64,000 bases of DNA from Phyllobacterium sp. T1293. GTDB taxonomy: Bacteria; Pseudomonadota; Alphaproteobacteria; Rhizobiales; Rhizobiaceae. Shown piece after piece: positions 16,887 to 24,778 of this stretch (position 1 is its first letter; every line of letters starts with the position of its first letter). The notes below the pieces were generated by a model. The model was not told where the DNA came from. It was given only the letters and a program-made list of their open reading frames with translations, and searched no databases. The position numbers were made by a program, and so were the translations under genes. Location of the stretch: the NCBI RefSeq assembly GCF_020731415.2, contig NZ_CP088273.1, positions 2,919,001-2,983,000 of the forward strand, given 5' to 3'.

Positions 16887-19355
16887 GTGGCAAAAGAGAC
16901 AACGCCGGTAAAAACATCCGTGACAGCCAAGCGCGCCGGTACAAAGGCAGCGCCAGCCAAAACGGCGAAACCCGCCGTCACGACTGTAAAAGCCGCCGCG
17001 AAAAAACTTGTCGGCGAGGTCAAGACAGCTGCAAAGGCCGTGAAACCAGCAGCAGTAAAACCAGTTGCCAAAACGACACCAGCAAAATCAGTTTCGAATA
17101 CAAAGACCGCAGCGCCTGCTATTGCTAAAACAGCCAAGCCCGCACCGAAGCCCAGCGCGTCGGCTGAGCCAGTGGCAAAAGCTGCATCTGCCAAACCTGC
17201 CGCCATAAAGAAAGCCACAAAGGCAACGACACCTGCTGTCAGCGACGTCAAACCCGCAGCGAAGGCTGCTCCAAAGGCAACAGCCAAGGCAAAGAGCACA
17301 GGGCCTGCAAAGGTGACGGCGAAGGCCGCGACCAAAGCAGCGCCGGCACCAAGCCCGACGCCAGTGGCAGCAACAAAGCCCGCTGCGAAGAAAGCCCCTG
17401 CAAAGAAGACACCAGCGCCCGCAGCATTGAAAGCTGCTGCGCCAGTTGCGCAGGAAGCCAAACCTGCCGCAAAACCCAAAGCTGCACCAAAAACCGCAAC
17501 CAAGGCAAAGAGCACAGAACCTGCAAAAGTTACCGCGAAAGCTGCGGCCAAAGCAGCACCTGCGCCAAGCCCGGCGCCAGTGGCAGTAACACAGCCTGCC
17601 GTGAAGAAAACAGCGACAAAGGCCAAAACTGCTGCACCCGCTGCTACCAAGGCTGCGCCCGCAAAAGCCGCATCTCTGGCAAAAATGCCCGAGCCGAAAT
17701 TATGGGTCAAATCCTATCCTGAGGGCGTTCCCGCCGAAATAGGACCGCTACCTTACGAGAATATCAACGAACTCTTTACGGCAGCCTATAAGAAGTACGC
17801 CAACCGACCGGCTTTCACATGCATGGGCAAAGCCATGTCCTATGCGGAAATGGATCGCCATTCCCGCGATCTCGGCGCGTGGCTGCAGTCACGCGGACTG
17901 GTGAAGGGTGATCGCGTTGCCGTTATGATGCCGAACATCCTGCAATACCCGGTCGCCATTGCTGCGATCCTGCGTGCAGGTCTGACGGTCGTCAACATCA
18001 ACCCGCTTTATACGCCGCGCGAGCTTGAGCACCAGTTGAAAGACAGTGGCGCCAAAGCCATTATCATTCTGGAAAACTTTGCGATAACGCTGCAAAAGGT
18101 TCTGACGGCAACACCGATCAAGCACATTGTTGTCGCGACCATGGGCGACATGCTGGGCCTCAAGGGTCACATCGTCAATCTGGTGGTGCGCCGCGTCAAG
18201 AAGATGGTGCCAGCCTGGACCCTGCCCGGCCATACCTCATTCAAGACGGCCCTTTCGCAGGGTGCAGGCCTTACCCTGAAGCCGGTTGAAATCAAAAACA
18301 ACGATGTTGCCTTCCTGCAATATACTGGCGGTACGACAGGTGTTTCCAAGGGCGCCGTCCTGATGCACAGCAACATTGTGGCCAATGTCACGCAGATGCG
18401 CTTTTGGGTTGAGGTCGGTTTCAAAAAGAAGGGCCGCCCTGATAATCTGACCTTCATTTGCGCGCTGCCGCTCTATCATATTTTCGGCCTCACCGTGAAT
18501 GCGATGATCAGCATGGAGCTAGGCGGCAACAATATCCTGATCCCCAATCCGCGTGATATTCCCGCCTTCGTCAAGGAATTGCAGAAGGTGCCGATCCACG
18601 TCTTCCCCGGCCTCAACACGCTGTTCAACGGCCTTCTCAACAATGAGGATTTCCGCAAGCTGAATTTCACGGGTCTTGTCCTGTCGCTGGGTGGCGGTAT
18701 GGCCGTGCAAAGGCCGGTCGCGGATCGCTGGTATGAAGTGACCGGCAACCTGATCACGGAAGGTTTCGGTCTTTCCGAAACCTCGCCTGTTGCCTCGGCC
18801 AACAGGCTGGATGCGACGGAATTCTCCGGGACGATCGGTACACCGCTTCCATCCACGGACTTCTCCATTCGCGATGATGATGGCAAGGAACTGCCACTGC
18901 TGGAGGTTGGCGAAATCTGTATTCGCGGACCTCAGGTCATGGCCGGTTACTGGAACCGTCCGGATGAAACGGCCAAGGTCATGACATCGGACGGCTTCTT
19001 CCGTTCCGGCGATATGGGCTACATGGATGAGCGCGGCTACACCAAGATTGTTGATCGCAAGAAGGACATGATCCTGGTCTCCGGTTTCAACGTCTATCCG
19101 AACGAAATCGAAGAAGTGGCCATGGAACATCCCGGCGTGCGCGAAGCGGCGGCGATTGGTGTTCCCAACGAGCATTCCGGCGAGGTGGTCAAACTCTTCA
19201 TCGTGCGCAAAGATCCGCTGCTGACCGAAGATGCGATCAAGGCATTCTGTGCCGAGCGACTGACCAATTATAAGCGTCCCCGAACGATTGAGTTCCGTGA
19301 CGAACTGCCGAAAAGCAATGTCGGTAAAATCCTGCGGCGCGAGTTGCGCGGCTGA
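16887..19355 (+). CDS. fadD: Long-chain acyl-CoA ligase with a 266-residue Lys/Ala/Pro-rich N-terminal extension
   Basis: The GTG start is preceded by GGGGAGG at 5-base spacing and gives 822 residues. Residues 1-266 are low complexity (PAKKAP, TAKAATKAAP, KTATKAKS), strongly basic and like bacterial histone-H1/AlgP tails. They include a 72-residue repeat. From Met267 (MPEPKLWVKSYP) a complete FadD-type enzyme of about 556 residues follows, with the AMP-binding P-loop YTGGTTGVSKGA near residue 480, GFGLSETSP and the FRSGDMGYMDERGY hinge region. It activates fatty acids to acyl-CoA for beta-oxidation. Met267 lacks a ribosome site, so the extension is probably translated. The tail's function is unknown. 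Confidence 0.9.
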   Translation: MAKETTPVKTSVTAKRAGTKAAPAKTAKPAVTTVKAAAKKLVGEVKTAAKAVKPAAVKPVAKTTPAKSVSNTKTAAPAIAKTAKPAPKPSASAEPVAKAASAKPAAIKKATKATTPAVSDVKPAAKAAPKATAKAKSTGPAKVTAKAATKAAPAPSPTPVAATKPAAKKAPAKKTPAPAALKAAAPVAQEAKPAAKPKAAPKTATKAKSTEPAKVTAKAAAKAAPAPSPAPVAVTQPAVKKTATKAKTAAPAATKAAPAKAASLAKMPEPKLWVKSYPEGVPAEIGPLPYENINELFTAAYKKYANRPAFTCMGKAMSYAEMDRHSRDLGAWLQSRGLVKGDRVAVMMPNILQYPVAIAAILRAGLTVVNINPLYTPRELEHQLKDSGAKAIIILENFAITLQKVLTATPIKHIVVATMGDMLGLKGHIVNLVVRRVKKMVPAWTLPGHTSFKTALSQGAGLTLKPVEIKNNDVAFLQYTGGTTGVSKGAVLMHSNIVANVTQMRFWVEVGFKKKGRPDNLTFICALPLYHIFGLTVNAMISMELGGNNILIPNPRDIPAFVKELQKVPIHVFPGLNTLFNGLLNNEDFRKLNFTGLVLSLGGGMAVQRPVADRWYEVTGNLITEGFGLSETSPVASANRLDATEFSGTIGTPLPSTDFSIRDDDGKELPLLEVGEICIRGPQVMAGYWNRPDETAKVMTSDGFFRSGDMGYMDERGYTKIVDRKKDMILVSGFNVYPNEIEEVAMEHPGVREAAAIGVPNEHSGEVVKLFIVRKDPLLTEDAIKAFCAERLTNYKRPRTIEFRDELPKSNVGKILRRELRG
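17284..17606 (+). repeat. 216-bp-spaced internal repeat encoding the basic tail of the FadD-like protein
   Basis: CCAAGGCAAAGAGCACA at 17284 recurs at 17500, and about 107 bp after each copy stay alignable. The proteins read KAKSTGPAKVTAKAA and KAKSTEPAKVTAKAA. The shift is 72 codons, so the tail has grown by in-frame duplication. Confidence 0.75.
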
Positions 19356-19361
19356 CAAACA

Positions 19362-19396
19362 CCAGAAAGCCGCCCCGTGCGGCTTTCTTCTTTTTT
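19362..19396 (+). terminator. Rho-independent terminator after the fadD-like gene
   Basis: AGAAAGCCGC CCCGT GCGGCTTTCT followed by TCTTTTTTG. A 10 bp stem and a T-run make this a convincing terminator; it also lies just beyond the end of the converging VOC gene. Confidence 0.85.
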
Positions 19397-19411
19397 GATG
19401 TATCCTAATTT

Positions 19412-19789
19412 TTAAATGGGTTGGCCGACATCAATCCGGTTGCCGTCGAGGTCCTCGAAAACAAAGGCCCGTAAACCATAGTCCTTGTCCTTCAGGCCCT
19501 TGATGATACGCAATCCCTGTGCCTGACAAATCGCGTGCAACGCGTCGACATTATCAACCATCATATGGATGACATTGAAGGGCGCGGCCTTGTGGTCTTT
19601 CTGCAGGGTGAGATGCAGTTCGGCATTATCGCGCTTCAAAATCATGAAACCAACAGGGCTGCCATTCTGGAAGGTTTTAGTGAAGCCAAGAACCCCAGTG
19701 TAAAAATCATGAGCGCGGGCCATATCACCGACGGGTAACATGGCAGCGATGCGGCCGAAATGAATGGAATTGGCGGGAGTGTCGTTCAT
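19412..19789 (-). CDS. VOC-family (glyoxalase/bleomycin-resistance fold) protein
   Basis: A 125-residue protein with two beta-alpha-beta-beta-beta modules. The first runs AAMLPVGDMARAHDFYTGVLGFT and the second begins FNVIHMMVDNVDALHAICQAQGL and ends VFEDLDGNRIDVGQ. The pattern of a possible metal His in the second module and Glu/Asp near the end is seen, but metal ligands are not certain. Members range from glyoxalases to antibiotic-binding proteins. It stands alone, converging on the fadD-like gene. The substrate is unknown. Confidence 0.82.
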   Translation of the reverse strand: MNDTPANSIHFGRIAAMLPVGDMARAHDFYTGVLGFTKTFQNGSPVGFMILKRDNAELHLTLQKDHKAAPFNVIHMMVDNVDALHAICQAQGLRIIKGLKDKDYGLRAFVFEDLDGNRIDVGQPI

Positions 19790-19990
19790 GTCATAACCTC
19801 ATGGTTTGAAGGCCCACAGGCTTTACCGGACGGTGCCGGATCAAGCTGCTGCTTTCGTCAATCAGATCATGAGACGGTGCCCACACATCGTTCCTATACA
19901 TTGCCGCGTTGGTTCACTCAATGCTGCTTTTGCATCCATCAAAATATATCCGCTGCAACAACGAGCATCAACTTGTCACATCAATCAGAA

Positions 19991-20725
19991 TTACTGTGAT
20001 TTAGCCCGCCCAGCCAGAAAATCCGGCAGATCGGCAATTGAGCCCAGAATGACATCGCTCAACGAAGCAAGATCATCAAGCGTGCTGTTGCCGGAGAGCA
20101 CACCCACGGCAAGGCCTGCACCGGCAGCATGGGCCATTTCCAGATCGTGCCCATTGTCACCAACCATGGCGATAGCGCTGGCATGAAACCCCGTCTTTGC
20201 GGCAAACAGCTCCAACTGGTCCGCATGGGGTTTTGCTCGCGCCACGGAATCATAACCGATGATGACCGAAAAGAGCGCTGTGAGCCCCAAAGCTTCGGCG
20301 GTTGCGCGCGCGCCGGCCTCGGAATCATTCGTGGCGATGCCAAGGATAAAACCCTGCGCGGCCAACTTTTCCAGCGTCTCACGCAATCCATCAATGCCTA
20401 CAGCGCGGCGCGATCCCTCACGCACCGCATATTCGTCATAGGCACGGATACGCTCGCGCTTTTCTTCCAGCGTCAATTCCGGGTGCCAGAGATCGACAAT
20501 GTCGTTGATCGTTCCGGCGGCCACCACAGAGCCACCGCGGAAACGTTCCATCTCCCAGTCATAGCCACCAGCTTCGACCAAGGCGCGTGCGCGGCCCTCG
20601 TCCCCGCCTGCGGCCTTGTGGGCGAGTTCCATGGTTATGCCGAACCATGTGCGATTGAAATCAACGAGTGTGCCGTCCTTATCGAACAGGATGGCGCGGA
20701 TTTCCGAAGGTTGAGCGCGGGCCAT
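19991..20725 (-). CDS. HAD-superfamily hydrolase (phosphoglycolate phosphatase-like)
   Basis: A 244-residue HAD subfamily IA protein. Motif I is LFDKDGTLVDF near residue 15, with Asp nucleophile and Asp acid/base. Motif II is GIATNDSEAGA and motif IV GDNGHDLEMAHAAGAG. A helical cap lies between motifs I and II. It is likely a small-molecule phosphatase; Gph-like activity is possible but the substrate cannot be told. Its start overlaps the stop of the AstE-like gene by one base (TGATG), so the two are translationally coupled. Confidence 0.88.
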   Translation of the reverse strand: MARAQPSEIRAILFDKDGTLVDFNRTWFGITMELAHKAAGGDEGRARALVEAGGYDWEMERFRGGSVVAAGTINDIVDLWHPELTLEEKRERIRAYDEYAVREGSRRAVGIDGLRETLEKLAAQGFILGIATNDSEAGARATAEALGLTALFSVIIGYDSVARAKPHADQLELFAAKTGFHASAIAMVGDNGHDLEMAHAAGAGLAVGVLSGNSTLDDLASLSDVILGSIADLPDFLAGRAKSQ

Positions 20726-21786
20726 CAGGCTTCCAGTGACCCGGGTCGCGCCTGTTCGGAACGCTTGGCGCCCAAGAGCTTGAGAAGATCATCACCCCGG
20801 CGTGTATACCTATGGCTGCGGCGCGTGAGAATGCGGCCTGCCTGTGGAGCAGTCAGCGTGATATCGCCCGAGGGATCACCCGGAACGGTGACAATCGTGA
20901 CCAGTTTCGCACCCGCCTCGACTTCATCGCCGATATCAACGTGAAACAGGATCATGCCGCCCTGCGGCGCGCGGACCATTTCAACGTTCTCGAGCGGTGT
21001 GACCGGTCCCTTGAAATTGACAGTCAGCTTGACGGCAGGATCAGTGACCACACCGCGATGCACGAGGAACCGGTAAAGGCCTTCCGCATCGGCTTTGCCG
21101 GTAGCGATATCGACATCGCTCAACCCGCGAAACTCAACAGTCGTAACAGCGCGACGTTTTACGTCACGCTTGGCTTCCGGCAGTTGCAGAACCGGGTGGG
21201 CGCATGCTTCTTCAAAGGCGGCATCGGCAGTGCTGTTCCATGACAGAATAGCTGTTGAGCCCAGCGCCGCAGCGAGATCATACATCTCGGGCAGGAAAGC
21301 CTGATGGATATAGAGATAATTTTCGCTTTCATCATCGCAGTGCAGGTCGAGCACGATTTCATGCGGTAGCGCCAGACGCAGCAATTGTGCCTTCAACCGT
21401 TCAGCCAGAGATTTCGGGCCATCGATGGGAACAAGTCCTGAAGTATCGAACGTATCGAGCAGCGGGAATGAACGATTGAAATTGACGCTGGAAAAGAATT
21501 CAAACCGGCCCAGATGCTGATGCGACTGCCACTGCGCCGAGCCAACTGGGTTGGCCTGCGGAACCACAGTAATGTTACCGGATATCCGGCCTTCCTTCTC
21601 AGCTTTTTCCAGCATGGGAATGAGAAAATGCAAGGCAGCCTGTCCGGGCAGTTCGGAGCCATGGAGGGAGGATTGCAGATAGGCGCTGACCGCCTTTTCA
21701 TCCTTGCCCGTAAAACGCAGCACGCGCAGTTCAATATGGTTGCCCGGCACATCGCCAGCCAGCTGAATAGTCTCGGTTTTCATCAA
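20725..21786 (-). CDS. Succinylglutamate desuccinylase/aspartoacylase-family zinc hydrolase
   Basis: A 353-residue M14-like deacylase. The zinc ligands appear as His and Glu in LHGSELPGQ and a second His in LDLHCDDES; the catalytic Glu is in TTVEFRG. The C-terminal third carries a biotinyl/lipoyl-like beta region (LFHVDIGDEVEAGAKLVTI), common in this branch. It would remove an acyl group from an N-acyl amino acid or similar compound. It lies first in a two-gene unit with the HAD gene. No arginine-succinyltransferase genes are nearby, so the AST pathway is unlikely here. Confidence 0.85.
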   Translation of the reverse strand: MMKTETIQLAGDVPGNHIELRVLRFTGKDEKAVSAYLQSSLHGSELPGQAALHFLIPMLEKAEKEGRISGNITVVPQANPVGSAQWQSHQHLGRFEFFSSVNFNRSFPLLDTFDTSGLVPIDGPKSLAERLKAQLLRLALPHEIVLDLHCDDESENYLYIHQAFLPEMYDLAAALGSTAILSWNSTADAAFEEACAHPVLQLPEAKRDVKRRAVTTVEFRGLSDVDIATGKADAEGLYRFLVHRGVVTDPAVKLTVNFKGPVTPLENVEMVRAPQGGMILFHVDIGDEVEAGAKLVTIVTVPGDPSGDITLTAPQAGRILTRRSHRYTRRGDDLLKLLGAKRSEQARPGSLEA

Positions 21787-21863
21787 TGCTTTCCCGGTTC
21801 CTCAAATCCGGCCCTGGAGCAAAGGCCGGAAACCCATTCTGTTTGTTATTGGGCCACTATAGC

Positions 21864-23516
21864 CTATTTGGCGCGGCGTTTTCTCAAGTGCGCGACAAGA
21901 CCTTGCGTGGATGCGTCCTTGTCCTTTGGCTTGACTTCGCCGGAGACGATCGGGAGAAGTTCTGTTGCCAGCTCCTTGCCCAACTCGACACCCCACTGGT
22001 CAAAAGCATTGATCCCGAAAAGCTGCGCCTCGACAAACACCCGGTGTTCGTAGAGCGCAATCAGGCGGCCAAGCGCAAAGGGATCGAGCTTGTCGTAGAC
22101 GATGGTGATCGACGGGCGATTGCCGGTGAAAACGCGGTGCGGTGCAATCCGTTTCACTTCGGACTTCGGCAGATTTTTCGCTGTAAGCTGCGCCTTGGCT
22201 TCATCAAGCGTCCGCCCTTTCATCAGGGCTTCCGACTGGGCAAGGCAATTGGCAAGCAGCATCTCGTGCTGATTGTCCAGATGTGGTTCATGCCCCTTCG
22301 CCGCGACAATAAACTCCAGCGGGATCGTGTCTGTGCCCTGATGCAGAAGCTGGAAGAAAGCGTGCTGGCCATTGGTGCCGGGCTCACCCCAGACGACAGG
22401 ACCGGTTGGCCCTGAGACAGGTTTGCCATCAACAGTGACGCCCTTGCCGTTCGATTCCATATCGAGTTGTTGCAGATATGCGGGCAAACGGGCCAGACGC
22501 TGGTCATAGGGAATAACGGCACGGCTGGTATAGCCTGAGATGGCACGATGCCAATATCCGACCAGACCAAGCATCATGGGCAGATTCTTGTGCAGCGCAG
22601 CTTTACGGAAATGTTCATCCATTGAATGGGCACCGTCGAGGAAACGGCCAAAATTTTCGGGCCCGATAGCGATCATCAGAGGCAGACCAATAGCCGACCA
22701 GATGGAATAGCGACCACCGACCCAATCCCAGAAACCAAAGATCCGGTCTTCCGGAATACCAAAAGCGTCGACCTTGTCGAGCGCGGTCGAAACTGCAGCA
22801 AAATGCTGGCCAACCGCCTTCTCGCCCAACGCGTCGGCAATCCATTTGCGCGCTGCCTTGGCATTGGTCATGGTTTCAATGGTGGTGAATGTCTTCGAGG
22901 CGACGATGATCAGCGTTGTCGCCGGGTCAAGGCCTTTCAGTGTATCGGCGATATGCGCGCCATCAACATTGGAGACGAAGTGCGTCTTCGGGCCATCATG
23001 ATAGGGTGACAGCGCAAGCGTTGCCATGGCCGGCCCAAGATCGGAACCACCAATACCAATATTGATCACGTCAGTAATCGGCTTGTTCTTGGAACCCTTG
23101 ATTGCTCCCGAGCGCAGACCATCCGCATAGGCACCCATGCGTTTGAGCACATCATTGACGCCGGGCATAACATCCACACCGTCAACCTTGATAGGCTTGT
23201 TGGAGCGGTTGCGCAGCGCTGTGTGCAGAACGGCGCGGCCTTCCGTATTGTTGATTGGTTCGCCGGCAAACATTGCATCACGCCGGGCTTCGACATTGGC
23301 AACTTTTGCCAGATCGGCAAGAAGAGACAATGTCTTGTCATTGACGAGACATTTCGACCAGTCGAGAAGAAGATCATCAAGATGGAGTGAGTAGCGGTCG
23401 AAGCGTTTGGGATCTTCTGCAAAGGTTGCGCGCATGTTTTTCGGTGCGCCGCTTTTGAAATGTGCTTTCAATGCCTGAACGGAACCACGCAGGTCGTTCG
23501 CTTTCACCTTCGCCAT
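21864..23516 (-). CDS. pgi: Glucose-6-phosphate isomerase
   Basis: A 550-residue enzyme interconverting glucose 6-phosphate and fructose 6-phosphate. Family signatures are clear: [23 protein letters not shown], and the active-site stretch [19 protein letters not shown] with the catalytic His. The length equals other proteobacterial Pgi proteins. A ribosome site AGGAGAGAG precedes the ATG. It appears monocistronic, with the small lipoprotein gene upstream on the same strand and the AstE-like unit 77 bp downstream. Confidence 0.97.
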   Translation of the reverse strand: MAKVKANDLRGSVQALKAHFKSGAPKNMRATFAEDPKRFDRYSLHLDDLLLDWSKCLVNDKTLSLLADLAKVANVEARRDAMFAGEPINNTEGRAVLHTALRNRSNKPIKVDGVDVMPGVNDVLKRMGAYADGLRSGAIKGSKNKPITDVINIGIGGSDLGPAMATLALSPYHDGPKTHFVSNVDGAHIADTLKGLDPATTLIIVASKTFTTIETMTNAKAARKWIADALGEKAVGQHFAAVSTALDKVDAFGIPEDRIFGFWDWVGGRYSIWSAIGLPLMIAIGPENFGRFLDGAHSMDEHFRKAALHKNLPMMLGLVGYWHRAISGYTSRAVIPYDQRLARLPAYLQQLDMESNGKGVTVDGKPVSGPTGPVVWGEPGTNGQHAFFQLLHQGTDTIPLEFIVAAKGHEPHLDNQHEMLLANCLAQSEALMKGRTLDEAKAQLTAKNLPKSEVKRIAPHRVFTGNRPSITIVYDKLDPFALGRLIALYEHRVFVEAQLFGINAFDQWGVELGKELATELLPIVSGEVKPKDKDASTQGLVAHLRKRRAK

Positions 23517-23641
23517 ATCTCTCTCCTGAAGTCACGCCTTGAACCTGTCGGGCAGGAACCTGCCACCGGAATCATTTTGTTTCAATCGGTTTGAAGCAGA
23601 ATCTCTTCTGATTTAACGTCATGCCGATTTACATCAGGAGC

Positions 23642-23673
23642 GTGCGCCGCAAATCCGGGCGGAACTGCGGCGC
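23642..23673 (-). terminator. Stem-loop downstream of the small lipoprotein gene
   Basis: TGCGCCGCA and TGCGGCGCA form a 9 bp perfect GC-rich stem around a 14-base loop, 9 bases past the stop codon. No U-run follows on the minus strand, so its strength is doubtful. Confidence 0.45.
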
Positions 23674-23682
23674 AAAAGTCTA

Positions 23683-23949
23683 TCAGCCCTTGATGGCTGT
23701 CAGAACTTCGTCATACGCCTTGCAGGCGTCTTTCAGATCGGTCTGGCCCTGATACTTGGTCGCCAGTTCCTGCATCTTGGTAACAATTCCCTGTGCCTTG
23801 GATGGATCTTTGGTAACGACCTGCTGTACGGCAGCGGTGATTTCACCGGCCTTTTTGGTCAGCTCTTCCTGGGTGCAGGTAGGGGCTTTCGAGCAACCGA
23901 CGAGAGCGACAGCCAGCAGCGAAATGCCGACGACCATTTTCAATTTCAT
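23683..23949 (-). CDS. Small lipoprotein of unknown function
   Basis: An 88-residue precursor. MKLKMVVGISLLAVALVGC is a lipoprotein signal with lipobox LVGC, so Cys19 should be lipidated. The mature part of about 70 residues is helical and charged (TQEELTKKAGEITAAVQQ...KDACKAYDEVLTAIK), with two further cysteines that could form a disulphide. AAGGGAG before the ATG supports this start rather than the ATG at 24024. I do not recognise a named family. It is likely envelope-anchored in the periplasm. Confidence 0.82.
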   Translation of the reverse strand: MKLKMVVGISLLAVALVGCSKAPTCTQEELTKKAGEITAAVQQVVTKDPSKAQGIVTKMQELATKYQGQTDLKDACKAYDEVLTAIKG

Positions 23950-24210
23950 TTGCAGTCTCCCTTGATGAGATGAGTGAAGTAGAGAAGTGAAACACTTCTC
24001 CGATATTGCCCTGTGATGCGTCATCCCTACGGAATCACAAAGTCTTAACCCTGTTATTACACTGCCTCTGTTCGGTCCAGAGCCATCATCGCCAGTATCA
24101 TGATGTTTTGTGACAGGATTTAATACATTGGCAAAAATATTGGCCTTTATAAATTGTGGACAGGCTGAGTCGTCTATTTTAGCCTTCTCTTTGCAAAGAG
24201 GATTTGAAAT

Positions 24211-24654
24211 ATGGACATAACAGGCGAAGAGCGCATCGCTGCACCACGCGATGCAGTCTGGAAAGCATTGAATGATCCGGACGTCCTGAAAGCCTGTATT
24301 CCCGGCTGCGAGAGGCTTGAATGGATTTCAGATAGGGAACTTGAAGCGACAGTCGTCGTGAAACTCAGCCTCATAAAAGCGCGGTTCAGCGGCAGGATTG
24401 AACTGAGCAATCTCAATCCGCCGCACTCCTACACCATCACCGCCGAGGGCAAGGGCGGTATTGCCGGATTTGCCAAAGGCGCAGCAGATGTCAACCTGAT
24501 CGAGGACGGCAACGAGACTGTGCTTGTCTATAAGGTCCATGCTGATGTGAGTGGCAGAATTGCCCAAATCGGTGGCCGACTGGTATGGTCCTGGGCCACA
24601 AAACTTGCCGCCCGGTTTTTCGAAAACCTTGGTCAAATTGCCGCCGGCACCTGA
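24211..24654 (+). CDS. CoxG-family (SRPBCC/START-like) protein
   Basis: A 147-residue protein of the carbon monoxide dehydrogenase subunit G family. It opens MDITGEERIAAPRDAVWKAL and has the LKACIPGCERLEW motif, the family hallmark. The fold is a lipid- or hydrophobe-binding helix-grip. CoxG helps recruit CODH to the membrane in carboxydotrophs, but no coxMSL genes are present here. The next gene, 124 bp downstream, is a GMC oxidoreductase, so its role may lie with that enzyme. Functional assignment beyond the fold is inference. Confidence 0.85.
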   Translation: MDITGEERIAAPRDAVWKALNDPDVLKACIPGCERLEWISDRELEATVVVKLSLIKARFSGRIELSNLNPPHSYTITAEGKGGIAGFAKGAADVNLIEDGNETVLVYKVHADVSGRIAQIGGRLVWSWATKLAARFFENLGQIAAGT

Positions 24655-24778
24655 GAGCTTCCAGAAATCGACCGGCCTGTCGTATTTTCCATAAGCCATG
24701 GCGGAATGACGTTTGGGTCTGATGCAACGAAGCCGGATATCCTGCCTGCAGATAAAGATTGCATTCAGGCTGGAATTC

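Noticed and set aside
16799..17710. 303-codon open frame opposite the fadD extension
   Set aside because: Its Ala/Gly/Phe/Val-rich product is what the complement of Lys/Ala/Pro repeats must give. It has no ribosome site or family motif, and the plus-strand frame continues into a real enzyme.
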